From: an uncultured Eubacteriales bacterium
GTDB lineage: Bacteria; Bacillota; Clostridia; Oscillospirales; Oscillospiraceae
Direction of reading: 5' to 3'
NCBI GenBank assembly: GCA_900546485.1
Contig: URDK01000010.1
Span: forward strand, 1-44,696
DNA: 44,696 nt
How positions within the stretch are numbered: the stretch's first letter is position 1; the number at the start of each line of letters is the position of its first letter. A model generated the notes under the pieces. That model saw only the letters and a program-made list of their open reading frames with translations. It was not told where the DNA came from and ran no database searches. Below, in pieces: positions 7,851 through 17,970 of the stretch. A program made the position numbers and the translations under genes.

Positions 7851-9038
7851 ATGGACATAAGAAGCCGCGCCCATGCAATATATGACGAGATGATCTCCTG
7901 GCGCCGTGACTTCCACGCACATCCGGAGCTGAGCAACAACGAGTTCCGCACCACTGAGAAGATAGTGGAGCTCCTTGAGAGCTTCGGCTGCGACAGCGTG
8001 GAGCGTCCGCTTCCCACCGGTGCGATCGCGCTCATCAAGGGCAAGCTACCCGGCAAGTGCGTCGCCATCCGCGCGGACATAGACGCCCTGCCCGTCACCG
8101 AGGACACGGGCCTGCCCTTTACTTCCGAGAACGCCGGCGTGATGCACGCCTGCGGTCACGATACCCACATTTCCATGCTGCTTGCCACGGCGAAGCTGCT
8201 CTGCGGTATGCGCGACGAGCTGCCCGGCACGGTAAAGCTCATCTTCCAGCCCGCGGAGGAAAAGGCCCCCCGCGGCGGCGCGCGCCCCATGGTCGAGGCC
8301 GGCTGCATGGAAAACCCGCACGTCGATGCCATAATCTCCACGCACATCTCGCCGGGAGGACCCAAGGTCGGTTCAGTCAGCTTCTACAAGGGCATAGTGA
8401 CCACGGCCTTTGACCTCTACAACGTCTCCGTCACCGGCCAGAACGCCCACGGCTCCCAGCCCCACAACGGGCACGACGCCATCCTCGCGCTTGCGCAGTT
8501 CATCGTGAACGCCCAGCAGATAGTCGCCCGCCGCGTGGACCCGCTCAAGACCGCCATCGTCTCCATCGGCGTCATAAAGGGCGGCGAGGCCGTGAACATC
8601 ATCCCCAGCACTGCGAGCCTGGAGATGGTCTGCCGCACCTACGGAGAAGAGACCCGCAAGGTCATCTACGACGAGGTCATGCGCCTCGCACGCGGCATCG
8701 GTGAGCTAAGCGCCTGCACATTCGACGTGGAGCACATCGAGGGCTACGGCTCCGTCAAGAACGACCCCGAGCTGCTCAAGCTCTCCGACGCGGCCATAAC
8801 GGAGGCTCTCGGAGCCGACTATGTGGACTATCTGGAGGAGCCGCTGTCCTTCAGCGAGGACTTCAGCTACTACGGCAACGCCACCGGCACGCCCAGCCTG
8901 TTCCTGCTGCTCAACGCAGGTTATCTGGGCGACGCCCCCCACTCCCTGCACGACGCGCGCTGCACCTTCCAGGAGGAAGCTCTCGAGTGCGGCGTTACCG
9001 CCATGTGCGCTACTGCTCTTAAGATACTGAAAGGCTGA
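7851..9038 (+). CDS. M20 family metallo-amidohydrolase
   Basis: Cytosolic di-zinc hydrolase (395 aa) of the M20D amidohydrolase group, which removes acyl or aminoacyl groups from amino acids (hippurate, N-acetyl-amino acids, IAA-amino acids). Catalytic features in order: RRDFHAHPELS near the N-terminus, ADIDALPVTED, HACGHDTHISMLL (metal ligands and catalytic acid neighbourhood), QPAEEKAPRGGA with the general-base glutamate, and SEDFSYY near the C-terminus. The dimerisation domain lies in between (about residues 180-300). AAAGGA precedes the start. It is a diverged paralogue of the next gene. Exact substrate unknown. Confidence 0.93.
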   Translation: MDIRSRAHAIYDEMISWRRDFHAHPELSNNEFRTTEKIVELLESFGCDSVERPLPTGAIALIKGKLPGKCVAIRADIDALPVTEDTGLPFTSENAGVMHACGHDTHISMLLATAKLLCGMRDELPGTVKLIFQPAEEKAPRGGARPMVEAGCMENPHVDAIISTHISPGGPKVGSVSFYKGIVTTAFDLYNVSVTGQNAHGSQPHNGHDAILALAQFIVNAQQIVARRVDPLKTAIVSIGVIKGGEAVNIIPSTASLEMVCRTYGEETRKVIYDEVMRLARGIGELSACTFDVEHIEGYGSVKNDPELLKLSDAAITEALGADYVDYLEEPLSFSEDFSYYGNATGTPSLFLLLNAGYLGDAPHSLHDARCTFQEEALECGVTAMCATALKILKG

Positions 9039-9045
9039 TTTCAAA

Positions 9046-10194
9046 ATGGACATCAAGAAACTTGCAAAGGAAGTTTTCCCCTACGTCGTGGAGATGCGCC
9101 GCGACTTTCACTCCCACCCGGAGCCGAGCTTCGAGGAGTTCCGCACGACGAAGCGCATAGCCGAGGAGCTGGATGCGATGGGCATCCCCTATCGTCTGTT
9201 CAAGCCCACGGGCCTCATCGGCGAGATAAAGGGCGGCAAGCCCGGCAAGTGCATTGCCCTGCGCGCGGACATAGACGCCCTCTCCACCGTGGAAAAGACC
9301 GGCCTGCCCTACGCCTCGCAGAACGAGGGCTACATGCACGCCTGCGGCCACGACACCCACACCGCCATGCTGCTCGGCGCGGCGAAGATACTCATGTCCG
9401 TGAAGGATGAGCTCTGCGGCACTGTCAAGCTGATCTTCCAGCCCGCCGAGGAGCTCGCCAGCGGCGCGAAGTGCATCATTGAGCAGGGCGTCCTCGACGG
9501 CGTCGACGCCGCCTTCGGACAGCACATCTTCTCCGGCATACCCGCCGGCATGCTCTCCATAAGCGAAGGCGCGCTGCTGCCTGCCGCGGACTACTTCAAG
9601 CTCACGGTGACCGGCAAAGCCAGCCACGGCGCTCTCCCCGACGAGGGCTGCGACGCCACCGTGGCGGCCTCCGCTATCGTGATGGCTCTGCAGACGATAT
9701 CCAGCCGCGAGTTCAGTCCTCTCGACCCCATCGTCGTGACTGTCGGCACGCTCAATTCCGGCGCCCGGTTCAACATAATCTCCGGCGAGGCGACGCTTGA
9801 GGGCACCGTGCGCATCTTCAACAAGGACATCCACCCGCGCATGCCCGAGATCATAGAGCGCATAGCGAAGCAGACCGCCGCGGCCTTCCGCTGCGACGCG
9901 GAGCTCGATTATCAGTTCAAGACCGAGATACTGGTCAACGAGCCGCACATGACCACCATCGCCCGTGCCGCAGCCGGTAAGCTGGTATCGGAGGACATGA
10001 TAGCGCCCTTCAAGCGCAACATGGGCGGCGAGGACTTCGCGGCGTACACCGCACATGTTCCCAGCGCCTTCGTCTCCCTCGGCGGCGGCGGCGATGCCCC
10101 GCAGCACAGCGACATGTTCTGCATCGACGAGAGCGCCATGGAGGTCGGCACCGCCCTCTATGCCCAGGTCGCCGTAGACTATCTGGGTATCTGA
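9046..10194 (+). CDS. M20 family metallo-amidohydrolase (second copy)
   Basis: A 382 aa paralogue of the preceding enzyme beginning seven bases after its stop. The same signature blocks are seen: RRDFHSHPEPS, RADIDALSTVEK, HACGHDTHTAMLLG, FQPAEELASGAK and GGEDFAAY. The dimerisation domain contains GKASHGALPDEG. The two copies differ throughout, so the duplication is old and substrate ranges may have diverged. Last gene of the transporter unit, closed by a strong terminator. Confidence 0.93.
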   Translation: MDIKKLAKEVFPYVVEMRRDFHSHPEPSFEEFRTTKRIAEELDAMGIPYRLFKPTGLIGEIKGGKPGKCIALRADIDALSTVEKTGLPYASQNEGYMHACGHDTHTAMLLGAAKILMSVKDELCGTVKLIFQPAEELASGAKCIIEQGVLDGVDAAFGQHIFSGIPAGMLSISEGALLPAADYFKLTVTGKASHGALPDEGCDATVAASAIVMALQTISSREFSPLDPIVVTVGTLNSGARFNIISGEATLEGTVRIFNKDIHPRMPEIIERIAKQTAAAFRCDAELDYQFKTEILVNEPHMTTIARAAAGKLVSEDMIAPFKRNMGGEDFAAYTAHVPSAFVSLGGGGDAPQHSDMFCIDESAMEVGTALYAQVAVDYLGI

Positions 10195-10208
10195 GAACAA
10201 CAGACAGC

Positions 10209-10237
10209 AAAAAACGCCCCCGATGGGGGCGTTTTTT
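10209..10237. terminator. Bidirectional rho-independent terminator
   Basis: AAAAAACGCCCCC (10209-10221), loop GAT, GGGGGCGTTTTTT (10225-10237). It separates the second M20 gene (+) from the convergent DUF896 gene (-). Confidence 0.93.
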
Positions 10238-10276
10238 TGTTTACGCTTATTCGCGCTTCGCGCAGCGAAGGGCGCT

Positions 10277-10477
10277 TTATTTTTTGCCGAGCTTGCGTTT
10301 ATTGCCCTTTTCGTCGACGATATAGGTATTCTCAAGCACGTTTATGGTGCTCTTGCGCCAGTCCTGGATATACTCGGCGCGCAGCGCCGCGCGCTCGGTC
10401 TTTTCGTCCTCCGTCAGCTCGCGCTCGCGCGAGAGCCGCGTGAGCTCGGAGATACGGTCCATCTTCTCCTTCTCCAT
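10277..10477 (-). CDS. DUF896 (YnzC-like) small protein
   Basis: A 66 aa cytosolic protein of the Firmicute DUF896 family. The N-terminal helical hairpin has the family wording MDRISELTRLSRERELTEDE, followed by ERAALRAEYI and a short basic tail. Small proteins of this type are linked to stress/SOS-period regulation in Bacillus, but the molecular function is unknown. GAGGTGAGAGC precedes the start. Last gene of the minus-strand operon beginning with the MATE transporter. Confidence 0.92.
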   Translation of the reverse strand: MEKEKMDRISELTRLSRERELTEDEKTERAALRAEYIQDWRKSTINVLENTYIVDEKGNKRKLGKK

Positions 10478-10486
10478 GCTCTCACC

Positions 10487-11845
10487 TCAGTTCTTCAGAG
10501 AGTGTATCGGCGCCGGTATGCGTCCGCCGCGGCGCACGAACTCCGCGCTCGAGAAGGGATGCACGGCCATGACCGGAGCCGAGCCCAGCAGCCCGCCGAA
10601 CTCCACCGTGTCCCCGACCTCCATGCCGGGAGCCGGAATGATGCGCACCGCCGTCGTCTTCTGGTTTATCATGCCGATGGCCGCCTCGTCAGCAATTATC
10701 GCCGCAATGGTCTCCGCGCTCGTCGAGCCCGGCACGGCTATCATGTCAAGGCCCACCGAGCACACGCAGGTCATCGCCTCCAGCTTATCGAGGCAAAGCG
10801 CGCCTGAGGAGGCCGCCGCTATCATGCCCTCGTCCTCAGAGACCGGTATGAACGCGCCGGATAGCCCGCCGACAGATGAGCTGGCCATTACGCCGCCCTT
10901 CTTCACGGCGTCGTTGAGGAGCGCCAGCGCCGCCGTCGTCCCGTGCGTGCCGCAGACTTCGAGGCCCATCTCCTCAAGTATCCTCGCCACCGAGTCCCCG
11001 ATGGCCGGGGTCGGCGCCAGCGACAGATCGACTATGCCGAAGGGCACGCCCAGCCGCCTGGACGCCTCCTGCGCCACCAACTGGCCCATGCGAGTCACCT
11101 GGAAGGCCGTCTTCTTGATGGTCTCGGCAACTACGTCAAAGCTCGCGCCCTTCACGGCCTTGAGCGCATGGTGGACCACGCCGGGGCCCGACACGCCGAC
11201 GTTTATCACACGGTCCGGCTCCGATACGCCGTGGAAGGCGCCCGCCATGAAGGGGTTATCCTCCACCGCGTTGCAGAACACGACCAGCTTCGCGCAGCCG
11301 AAGCCGCCCTTGTCCGCCGTGAGATGCGCCGTCTCCTTCACCGTCTCGCCCATGAGCGCCACGGCGTCCATGTTTATGCCCGCCTTGGTCGAGCCTATGT
11401 TCACGCTCGAGCAGACCAGCTCCGTCTCCGCCAGCGCCTGCGGTATCGCACGGATGAGCCGCATGTCCGCCGGGGTCATGCCCTTCTGCACCAGCGCGGA
11501 GAAGCCGCCGACAAAGTTCACGCCCGTCTCCGCCCGCGCCGCGTCCAGCGCCTTCGCAAAGGGCACGTAGTCCTCAGTATCCGACGCGCCCGCCACAAGG
11601 GCGATGGGCGTCACCGAGATGCGCTTGTTCACGATGGGGATGCCGAACTCGGCCTCGATGTCCTCGCCAGTCTTGACGAGGTCCTTCGCCGAGCGCGTTA
11701 TCTTGTCGTATATCTTCCGGCAGGCCGCCTTCGGGTCGCTGTCGCAGCAGTCGAGCAGGGAGATGCCCATAGTCACCGTCCGCACGTCGAGGTGCTGCTG
11801 GTCTATCATCTCGATAGTCTGTAAAATTTCGCCTCTGTTGATCAT
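10487..11845 (-). CDS. PFL family protein (DUF711 / UPF0210)
   Basis: A 452 aa cytosolic protein, full length for the UPF0210/DUF711 family, which is structurally related to glycyl-radical-type barrels but of unknown function. Family blocks visible: RTVTMGISLLDC at the N-terminus, PIVNKRISVTPI, NFVGGFSALVQKG, SSVNIGSTKAGINMDAV and VGVSGPGVV. In many Firmicutes this gene is paired with an ACT-domain gene, as here (13 bases apart), suggesting the ACT protein senses a ligand for it (inference). Confidence 0.95.
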   Translation of the reverse strand: MINRGEILQTIEMIDQQHLDVRTVTMGISLLDCCDSDPKAACRKIYDKITRSAKDLVKTGEDIEAEFGIPIVNKRISVTPIALVAGASDTEDYVPFAKALDAARAETGVNFVGGFSALVQKGMTPADMRLIRAIPQALAETELVCSSVNIGSTKAGINMDAVALMGETVKETAHLTADKGGFGCAKLVVFCNAVEDNPFMAGAFHGVSEPDRVINVGVSGPGVVHHALKAVKGASFDVVAETIKKTAFQVTRMGQLVAQEASRRLGVPFGIVDLSLAPTPAIGDSVARILEEMGLEVCGTHGTTAALALLNDAVKKGGVMASSSVGGLSGAFIPVSEDEGMIAAASSGALCLDKLEAMTCVCSVGLDMIAVPGSTSAETIAAIIADEAAIGMINQKTTAVRIIPAPGMEVGDTVEFGGLLGSAPVMAVHPFSSAEFVRRGGRIPAPIHSLKN

Positions 11846-11857
11846 GTCAACACCGCC

Positions 11858-12127
11858 TTAGATCTTATGCATAGCGTTGAAGATATCCTCGCGCTGGGCA
11901 CGGATGTCCAGGCCCAGCTTCTCGCCCTCGCTGCGGAGCAGGGCCGTCAGCTCGGCAAAGGGCACGCTGCAACCGGAGGCGTCCACCAGCATTATCATGG
12001 TGAAGTACTCCTGCATGACCGTCTGGCTGATATCCAGGACGTTCACTCCCCGCTCGGCGAGGATGCGGCTGACGTCGGCTATGATGCCGACCCTGTCGTG
12101 GCCTATGACTGTGACTATCGCTTTCAT
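11858..12127 (-). CDS. ACT domain-containing protein (UPF0237)
   Basis: An 89 aa stand-alone ACT domain: VIGHDRVGIIADVSRILAERGVNV is the beta-alpha-beta core and matches the GcvR/UPF0237 type. ACT domains generally bind amino acids or other small ligands and dimerise. GAGGAGG precedes the start. It is co-transcribed with the DUF711 gene and is its usual partner; ligand unknown. Confidence 0.94.
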   Translation of the reverse strand: MKAIVTVIGHDRVGIIADVSRILAERGVNVLDISQTVMQEYFTMIMLVDASGCSVPFAELTALLRSEGEKLGLDIRAQREDIFNAMHKI

Positions 12128-12139
12128 CTTTTGTCCTCC

Positions 12140-12724
12140 TCAGGTCATCGTGCCCAGCTCGTCGAGGTTCTTCTCGAATGCCGGCATGAAATGTTCCAGA
12201 AAATAATCCGCCTCGGGCAAATGCATGTCCTCGATGCGCCGCCGGGTCTGCGCCTCGGCGCTTATAAACTCCAGGTTGCCCGCCTTGCGCTCCTCCACGC
12301 ACTTGATATAGGCCGAGAGCCTGTCCGCGGCCTTGATGAGTGCTTTGGCATCGTTCCCCACTTCGCCGCTTATGAACGGCTCAAACTCGCTTCTCAGCTC
12401 CACCGGCAGCATTTCTATCAGCTTTGATGCAGCGGCACGCTCCACCTCGTGGTAGGCCTCGCTTATGCGGCCGCTGTGGTATTTGATTGGCGTCGGCATG
12501 TCGCCTGTGAGTATCTCCGGCGCGTCGTGGTAGAGCGCGGCGGCGGCAAGATAATTAGGGTCACACGGCTTTTTGAAGATATCGCGCCGTATTACGCCCA
12601 GGGCGTGGGCGAGCACGGCGACCATGTGGCTGTGCTCCTGCACGTTTTCGGGTATGCTCGAGCGCATGAGGCCCCAGCGCTCAATGTAGCGCATACGGGA
12701 TATCAGCGCAAAGAAATCACTCAA
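12140..12724 (-). CDS. yfbR: YfbR-like 5'-deoxynucleotidase (HD domain)
   Basis: An HD-superfamily phosphohydrolase (194 aa) predicted to dephosphorylate deoxyribonucleoside 5'-monophosphates. It has the YfbR N-terminus with RWGLMR and ENVQEHSHMVA, the HD pair in YHDAPEIL, then GDMPTPIKY. The later metal-ligand aspartate is expected in IKAADRLSAYIK. The first codons overlap the MATE stop by eight bases, so translation is coupled. Its role here would be nucleotide-pool housekeeping. Confidence 0.92.
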   Translation of the reverse strand: MSDFFALISRMRYIERWGLMRSSIPENVQEHSHMVAVLAHALGVIRRDIFKKPCDPNYLAAAALYHDAPEILTGDMPTPIKYHSGRISEAYHEVERAAASKLIEMLPVELRSEFEPFISGEVGNDAKALIKAADRLSAYIKCVEERKAGNLEFISAEAQTRRRIEDMHLPEADYFLEHFMPAFEKNLDELGTMT

Positions 12725-14123
12725 GACTCAGCGCCTCCTCTGCTTCCTCCTCCACTTCCACGATGGGCACGGGATCGCGCACGACGCGCTTGGTCATCCA
12801 CTTTTTGGAGAAGTATCTGGGATAGGTGATGCATATGCCCAGCGCCCAGCCCACGGGCAGGGACAGCCAGCAGGAGGAATAACCCACGCTGAAGGCATAG
12901 GCCAGCAGATAGGACACCACGACGCGGGCTGTGAGCGTGGCAAGGCTCGTGACCGAGGCCCATATGGCGTCCCCCGAGCCCTGGAGAAGGCCCGAAGTCG
13001 GCATGTAGGCCGCAAAGAGCACTATGAAGTAGCTCATATAGCGCTGATACTCCACCGCCTTGGCGAGCGACGCGCCGCTCAGGTTGAAAAGCTCGGCGAA
13101 CTGCGGCGCCAGCAGGTTTATGGTGAGGGCTATGGCCACGCTGGAGATGCAGGACATTATGGTGGTCACCCGCCAGCCCTTGTGTACGCGATCATACTTC
13201 TGCGCTCCGACGTTCTGCCCCGTGAAGGTCGCGACGCCCGAGTTGAAGCCGAAGATGGGCACCAGGGCATAGGCCTCCATACGGTTGCCGACGGTGAAGG
13301 CGCTCATGGTCGAGGGGTCGAAGCTGTTGACCAGGCGCTGGATAAATACGTTGCCGAGGGAGATGACCGCCTGCTGGATGATGGCCGGGATGCCCAGCTT
13401 GAGAGAGATAGTGAACTTCTCGCGGTCAAAGACGAATTCGCCGCGTTTGAACCGGAAAATTGGGTATTTTATAAACATGTAGGCCACGCTCACCACCGCA
13501 GAAGCAGCCTGTGCTATGACCGTCGCCACCGCGACGCCGACAACGCCCCAGCCGAAGCTGACGACGAACCATACGTCGAGGATGGTGTTCAGCACGGCGC
13601 TGACGATGAGGAAATACATGGTTGCGCGGCTGTCGCCTATGGCACGGAGTATGCCCGCGACGGCGTTATAGATGTACTGGAAGATCAGTCCGAGCGAGTA
13701 GATGGCAAAGTACTCGATAGCCATGTCCACGATGTCCGGGTCGCGCACGCGCATGAGGCCGACCACGAGCGGCCGCGCGAACACGCTGCCGACCACGGTA
13801 AGGAAGGCTCCCAAACCAACCAGGGTTATCAGCAGCGTGGAAGCCGCGCGCCTGAGTTCATGCGTCCTGCGCGCGCCGTAGAGCTGCGCCACGAGCACTG
13901 CGCCGCCGTTGCCGAGGCCTATCGAAATGGCCAAAAATAAAAAAATGAGCGACACACAGCTGCCCACGGCGGCTATCATGTTCTCGCATATGGCCTGCGT
14001 AGCGCCGCCGTAGTTGCCGACGACCACGCCGTCCACCGTGTTATAAAGCTGCTGCAAAAATTGTCCGGCCATGATGGGCAGCGAAAAGAGCAGTATCTCC
14101 TTCCACTCCGGCCCGGTGGTCAT
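12717..14123 (-). CDS. MATE family efflux transporter
   Basis: A twelve-helix Na+/H+-coupled multidrug or metabolite exporter. The N-terminal MTTGPEWKEILLFSLPIMA, QQLYNTVDGVVVGN and the mirrored second half starting near LKLGIPAIIQQAVIS are typical of the DinF/NorM-like MATE group. The upstream ATG at 14159 would leave a leader of under ten bases from the predicted promoter and has no Shine-Dalgarno sequence; ATG 14123 has GGAGA just upstream, so 14123 is preferred (468 aa). First gene of the operon with yfbR, ACT, PFL and DUF896. Substrate unknown. Confidence 0.92.
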   Translation of the reverse strand: MTTGPEWKEILLFSLPIMAGQFLQQLYNTVDGVVVGNYGGATQAICENMIAAVGSCVSLIFLFLAISIGLGNGGAVLVAQLYGARRTHELRRAASTLLITLVGLGAFLTVVGSVFARPLVVGLMRVRDPDIVDMAIEYFAIYSLGLIFQYIYNAVAGILRAIGDSRATMYFLIVSAVLNTILDVWFVVSFGWGVVGVAVATVIAQAASAVVSVAYMFIKYPIFRFKRGEFVFDREKFTISLKLGIPAIIQQAVISLGNVFIQRLVNSFDPSTMSAFTVGNRMEAYALVPIFGFNSGVATFTGQNVGAQKYDRVHKGWRVTTIMSCISSVAIALTINLLAPQFAELFNLSGASLAKAVEYQRYMSYFIVLFAAYMPTSGLLQGSGDAIWASVTSLATLTARVVVSYLLAYAFSVGYSSCWLSLPVGWALGICITYPRYFSKKWMTKRVVRDPVPIVEVEEEAEEALSLE

Positions 14124-14174
14124 GTCTCTCCGATTCAAGTCCTCACTCCACAATCCCATAATCTCGTAAAGGTA

Positions 14175-14203
14175 ATCTTAACACACGGCAGGCCCAAAGT
14201 AAA
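14175..14203 (-). promoter_or_regulatory. Predicted promoter of the MATE operon
   Basis: Minus strand: TTTACT (14198-14203), 17-base spacer, TAAGAT (14175-14180) preceded by an extended -10 TG. Matches are 4 of 6 in each box, so support is moderate. Confidence 0.45.
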
Positions 14204-14212
14204 TATTAAGCC

Positions 14213-14241
14213 TTGCAATATGGCAGATACAGTGATAAAAT
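14213..14241 (+). promoter_or_regulatory. Predicted promoter of typA
   Basis: TTGCAA (14213-14218), 17-base spacer, TAAAAT (14236-14241) with an extended -10 TG at 14233-14234. About 32 bases before the typA start codon. Confidence 0.65.
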
Positions 14242-14273
14242 TCGGGTTTGTGAGAAAATAAGAGGTGGTATTA

Positions 14274-16097
<1,824 letters not shown>

Positions 16098-16114
16098 AAA
16101 CACTAATAAAGTCA

Positions 16115-16150
16115 AATATGCCGCTGAAGCAAAGGCTTCAGCGGCATATT
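16115..16150. terminator. Bidirectional rho-independent terminator
   Basis: Perfect 16-base arms 16115-16130 and 16135-16150 (AATATGCCGCTGAAGC and its complement) with an AAAG loop, between typA (+) and the convergent MFS gene (-). Confidence 0.88.
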
Positions 16151-16172
16151 CTTTAGGTGGAGTGAAAAAGTA

Positions 16173-17411
16173 TTATTCGAGTTCGGTCGTGACCTTGGAG
16201 GCGTCGTACTCGCGCTCCTTGATGGGCAGGGTGGCGACGGAGCAGAGGACGTAGGAAATGGTCATCGTGGCGATGCCGAGGGAGATCATGTCCATGTCGA
16301 CCATCTTGCCGATGAGTATCGGGGCGATGAAGGCGCCGAGGCGGCCGATGTTGAAGGTGAAGCCGACGCCGGTGGTGCGCAGGTGCGTGGGGAAGCACTC
16401 GCCGATGAAGGTGGCGTGGATGCCGGTCGGCATACCGTAGCAGACGCCGTAGAGGAGCATCAGCACGAGGACGTTGCTCTCATTGGCCCACATGGCCAGG
16501 CAGAGGCCGAATATGGCAGTGCCGATGGTGCCGATGAGGAAGAGGCGCTTGCGGCCGATCTTGTCGGCGATCTTGCCGCCGCCCGCGGTGCCGATGATCA
16601 TGGCGATGTAGCCCGCAGCGGTGATCCAGCCGGCGGAGGTCATGCCCACGCGGCCCTGGACGTAAGAGGGCAGCCAGGTAATGAAGCCGTAGTAGCCGTA
16701 GAAGTAGAGGATCATGGAGATGGACCAGATTATGAAGGACTTCCTCAGCTTGGGGCTGGCCCAGATCTCGGCATAGGCGTTCTCCTTCTTGCCGAGGTTG
16801 GCGTCGCGCTTGTCGCGGGCGGCCTTGGCGGCGGTGAAGGACGGGGCGTCCTTCATGCAGAACACCATGAAGATGACGGCAAGGATGGGCAGGGCGCAGA
16901 TGCGGAAGCAGTTTCTCCAGCCGATGTCGTTGAGCACAGTGGAGGACATGACGCAGGCCACGACATAGCCGAAGTTCCACACGGAGGTGGCGACGCCGCT
17001 CATGAAGCCGCGCTTGTCGGTGGAGACGAACTCGCCGATCAGGATGGAGGCGATGTAGTAGCATCCGCCGAGGCCGACGCCGGTTATGAAGCGGAGCAGG
17101 CCGAAAATGGAGTAGGACGTGAGGAACGAGGTGGCGAACACCGCGCCCGTGGCGAGGATAACGTCCGCGATAAGCACCTTTTTACGCCCAATGCGGTCCG
17201 CTATGTAGCCCGCGACCATACCGCCGAGCATCTGGCCCATGAAGGTGTAGGTCGCCAGCGAGCCCGACTGCGCCGCAGTCAGGGAGAGCTCGGTCTGGAT
17301 GGTGCCGAGGCAGACGGAATACATCATGGTAGCAAGGCCCGCGGTAAGCATGGATACGAAGGAGCCGAGCAGCGCATTGCGCGAATACTTCTTCAGAGAT
17401 TTTTCATCCAT
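16173..17411 (-). CDS. MFS transporter, aromatic-acid:H+ symporter-like
   Basis: A twelve-helix major facilitator (412 aa). The A-motif GYIADRIGRKKVL between helices 2 and 3 and a second copy KIADKIGRKRLF in the second half are clear. RFITGVGLGGCYYIA and the overall layout suggest the AAHS/sugar-porter branch that carries organic and aromatic acids. ATG 17411 is chosen as a normal MFS N-terminus (MDEKSLKKYSRNALL); a GTG at 17435 overlapping the nitroreductase stop is the alternative. Last gene of a five-gene operon of redox enzymes, so it probably imports or exports that pathway's substrate (inference). Confidence 0.9.
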   Translation of the reverse strand: MDEKSLKKYSRNALLGSFVSMLTAGLATMMYSVCLGTIQTELSLTAAQSGSLATYTFMGQMLGGMVAGYIADRIGRKKVLIADVILATGAVFATSFLTSYSIFGLLRFITGVGLGGCYYIASILIGEFVSTDKRGFMSGVATSVWNFGYVVACVMSSTVLNDIGWRNCFRICALPILAVIFMVFCMKDAPSFTAAKAARDKRDANLGKKENAYAEIWASPKLRKSFIIWSISMILYFYGYYGFITWLPSYVQGRVGMTSAGWITAAGYIAMIIGTAGGGKIADKIGRKRLFLIGTIGTAIFGLCLAMWANESNVLVLMLLYGVCYGMPTGIHATFIGECFPTHLRTTGVGFTFNIGRLGAFIAPILIGKMVDMDMISLGIATMTISYVLCSVATLPIKEREYDASKVTTELE

Positions 17412-17431
17412 AGGATTTACCAACCCTTCTG

Positions 17432-17965
17432 TCACTTGTAAATGTTGAACGTGCCCTCGCGGTGTATCCTCTCGGGCTCGGGGGAGGCGGCGTAGCCTAC
17501 GATGGCTATGCCCCAGACGACGTGCGTTTCCGGCACACCGAAACGGCGCAGGACCTCACGCACGCGCGGGTCGTCACAGATGTCGCGCGCCTGATTTATC
17601 CAGCAGGCGCCGAGACCCAGGTCCTTTGCCCGCAGGTAGATGTTCTCGAGCATGCAGCCGACCTCCAGCTTCTGGTTGTCGTTGCCGCGCTCCACGCAGG
17701 CGAGTATCGCCGCCGCGGGCCTGTACATGTTGTACCCCGGCCGGTTCAGCACCTCGCTGAACACCCGCGCGAGTATCTGCACGTTTTCGTGCCCGCTTAT
17801 CGCGCACAGGTGGCGAGCGTGGTCATGAAAGGCCCAGGGCGCCGCCAGACCCGCGTCGATGAGCTGCATGAGCAGCTCATCCGAAACGGGCTCGGCCGTG
17901 AAGGACCGCGTGCTGCATCTGGTGAGTATGTTGCGTTGTACTTCAGTCATTTTTTCTGTTCCCAT
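17432..17965 (-). CDS. Nitroreductase family protein
   Basis: A 177 aa FMN-dependent oxidoreductase of the nitroreductase fold, small for the family. N-terminal TRCSTRSFTAEPVSDE carries the FMN-phosphate-binding arginines, and the C-terminal half has GLGACWINQARD and GIAIVGYA. The open frame extends about 48 codons upstream into the MFS gene, but that stretch is an out-of-frame readout of the neighbour; ATG 17965 starts five bases after its stop with AAGGGCTGA upstream. ATG 17950 is also possible. It may reduce nitro, quinone or enone substrates; the actual one is unknown. Confidence 0.88.
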   Translation of the reverse strand: MGTEKMTEVQRNILTRCSTRSFTAEPVSDELLMQLIDAGLAAPWAFHDHARHLCAISGHENVQILARVFSEVLNRPGYNMYRPAAAILACVERGNDNQKLEVGCMLENIYLRAKDLGLGACWINQARDICDDPRVREVLRRFGVPETHVVWGIAIVGYAASPEPERIHREGTFNIYK

Positions 17966-17970
17966 ATTTA

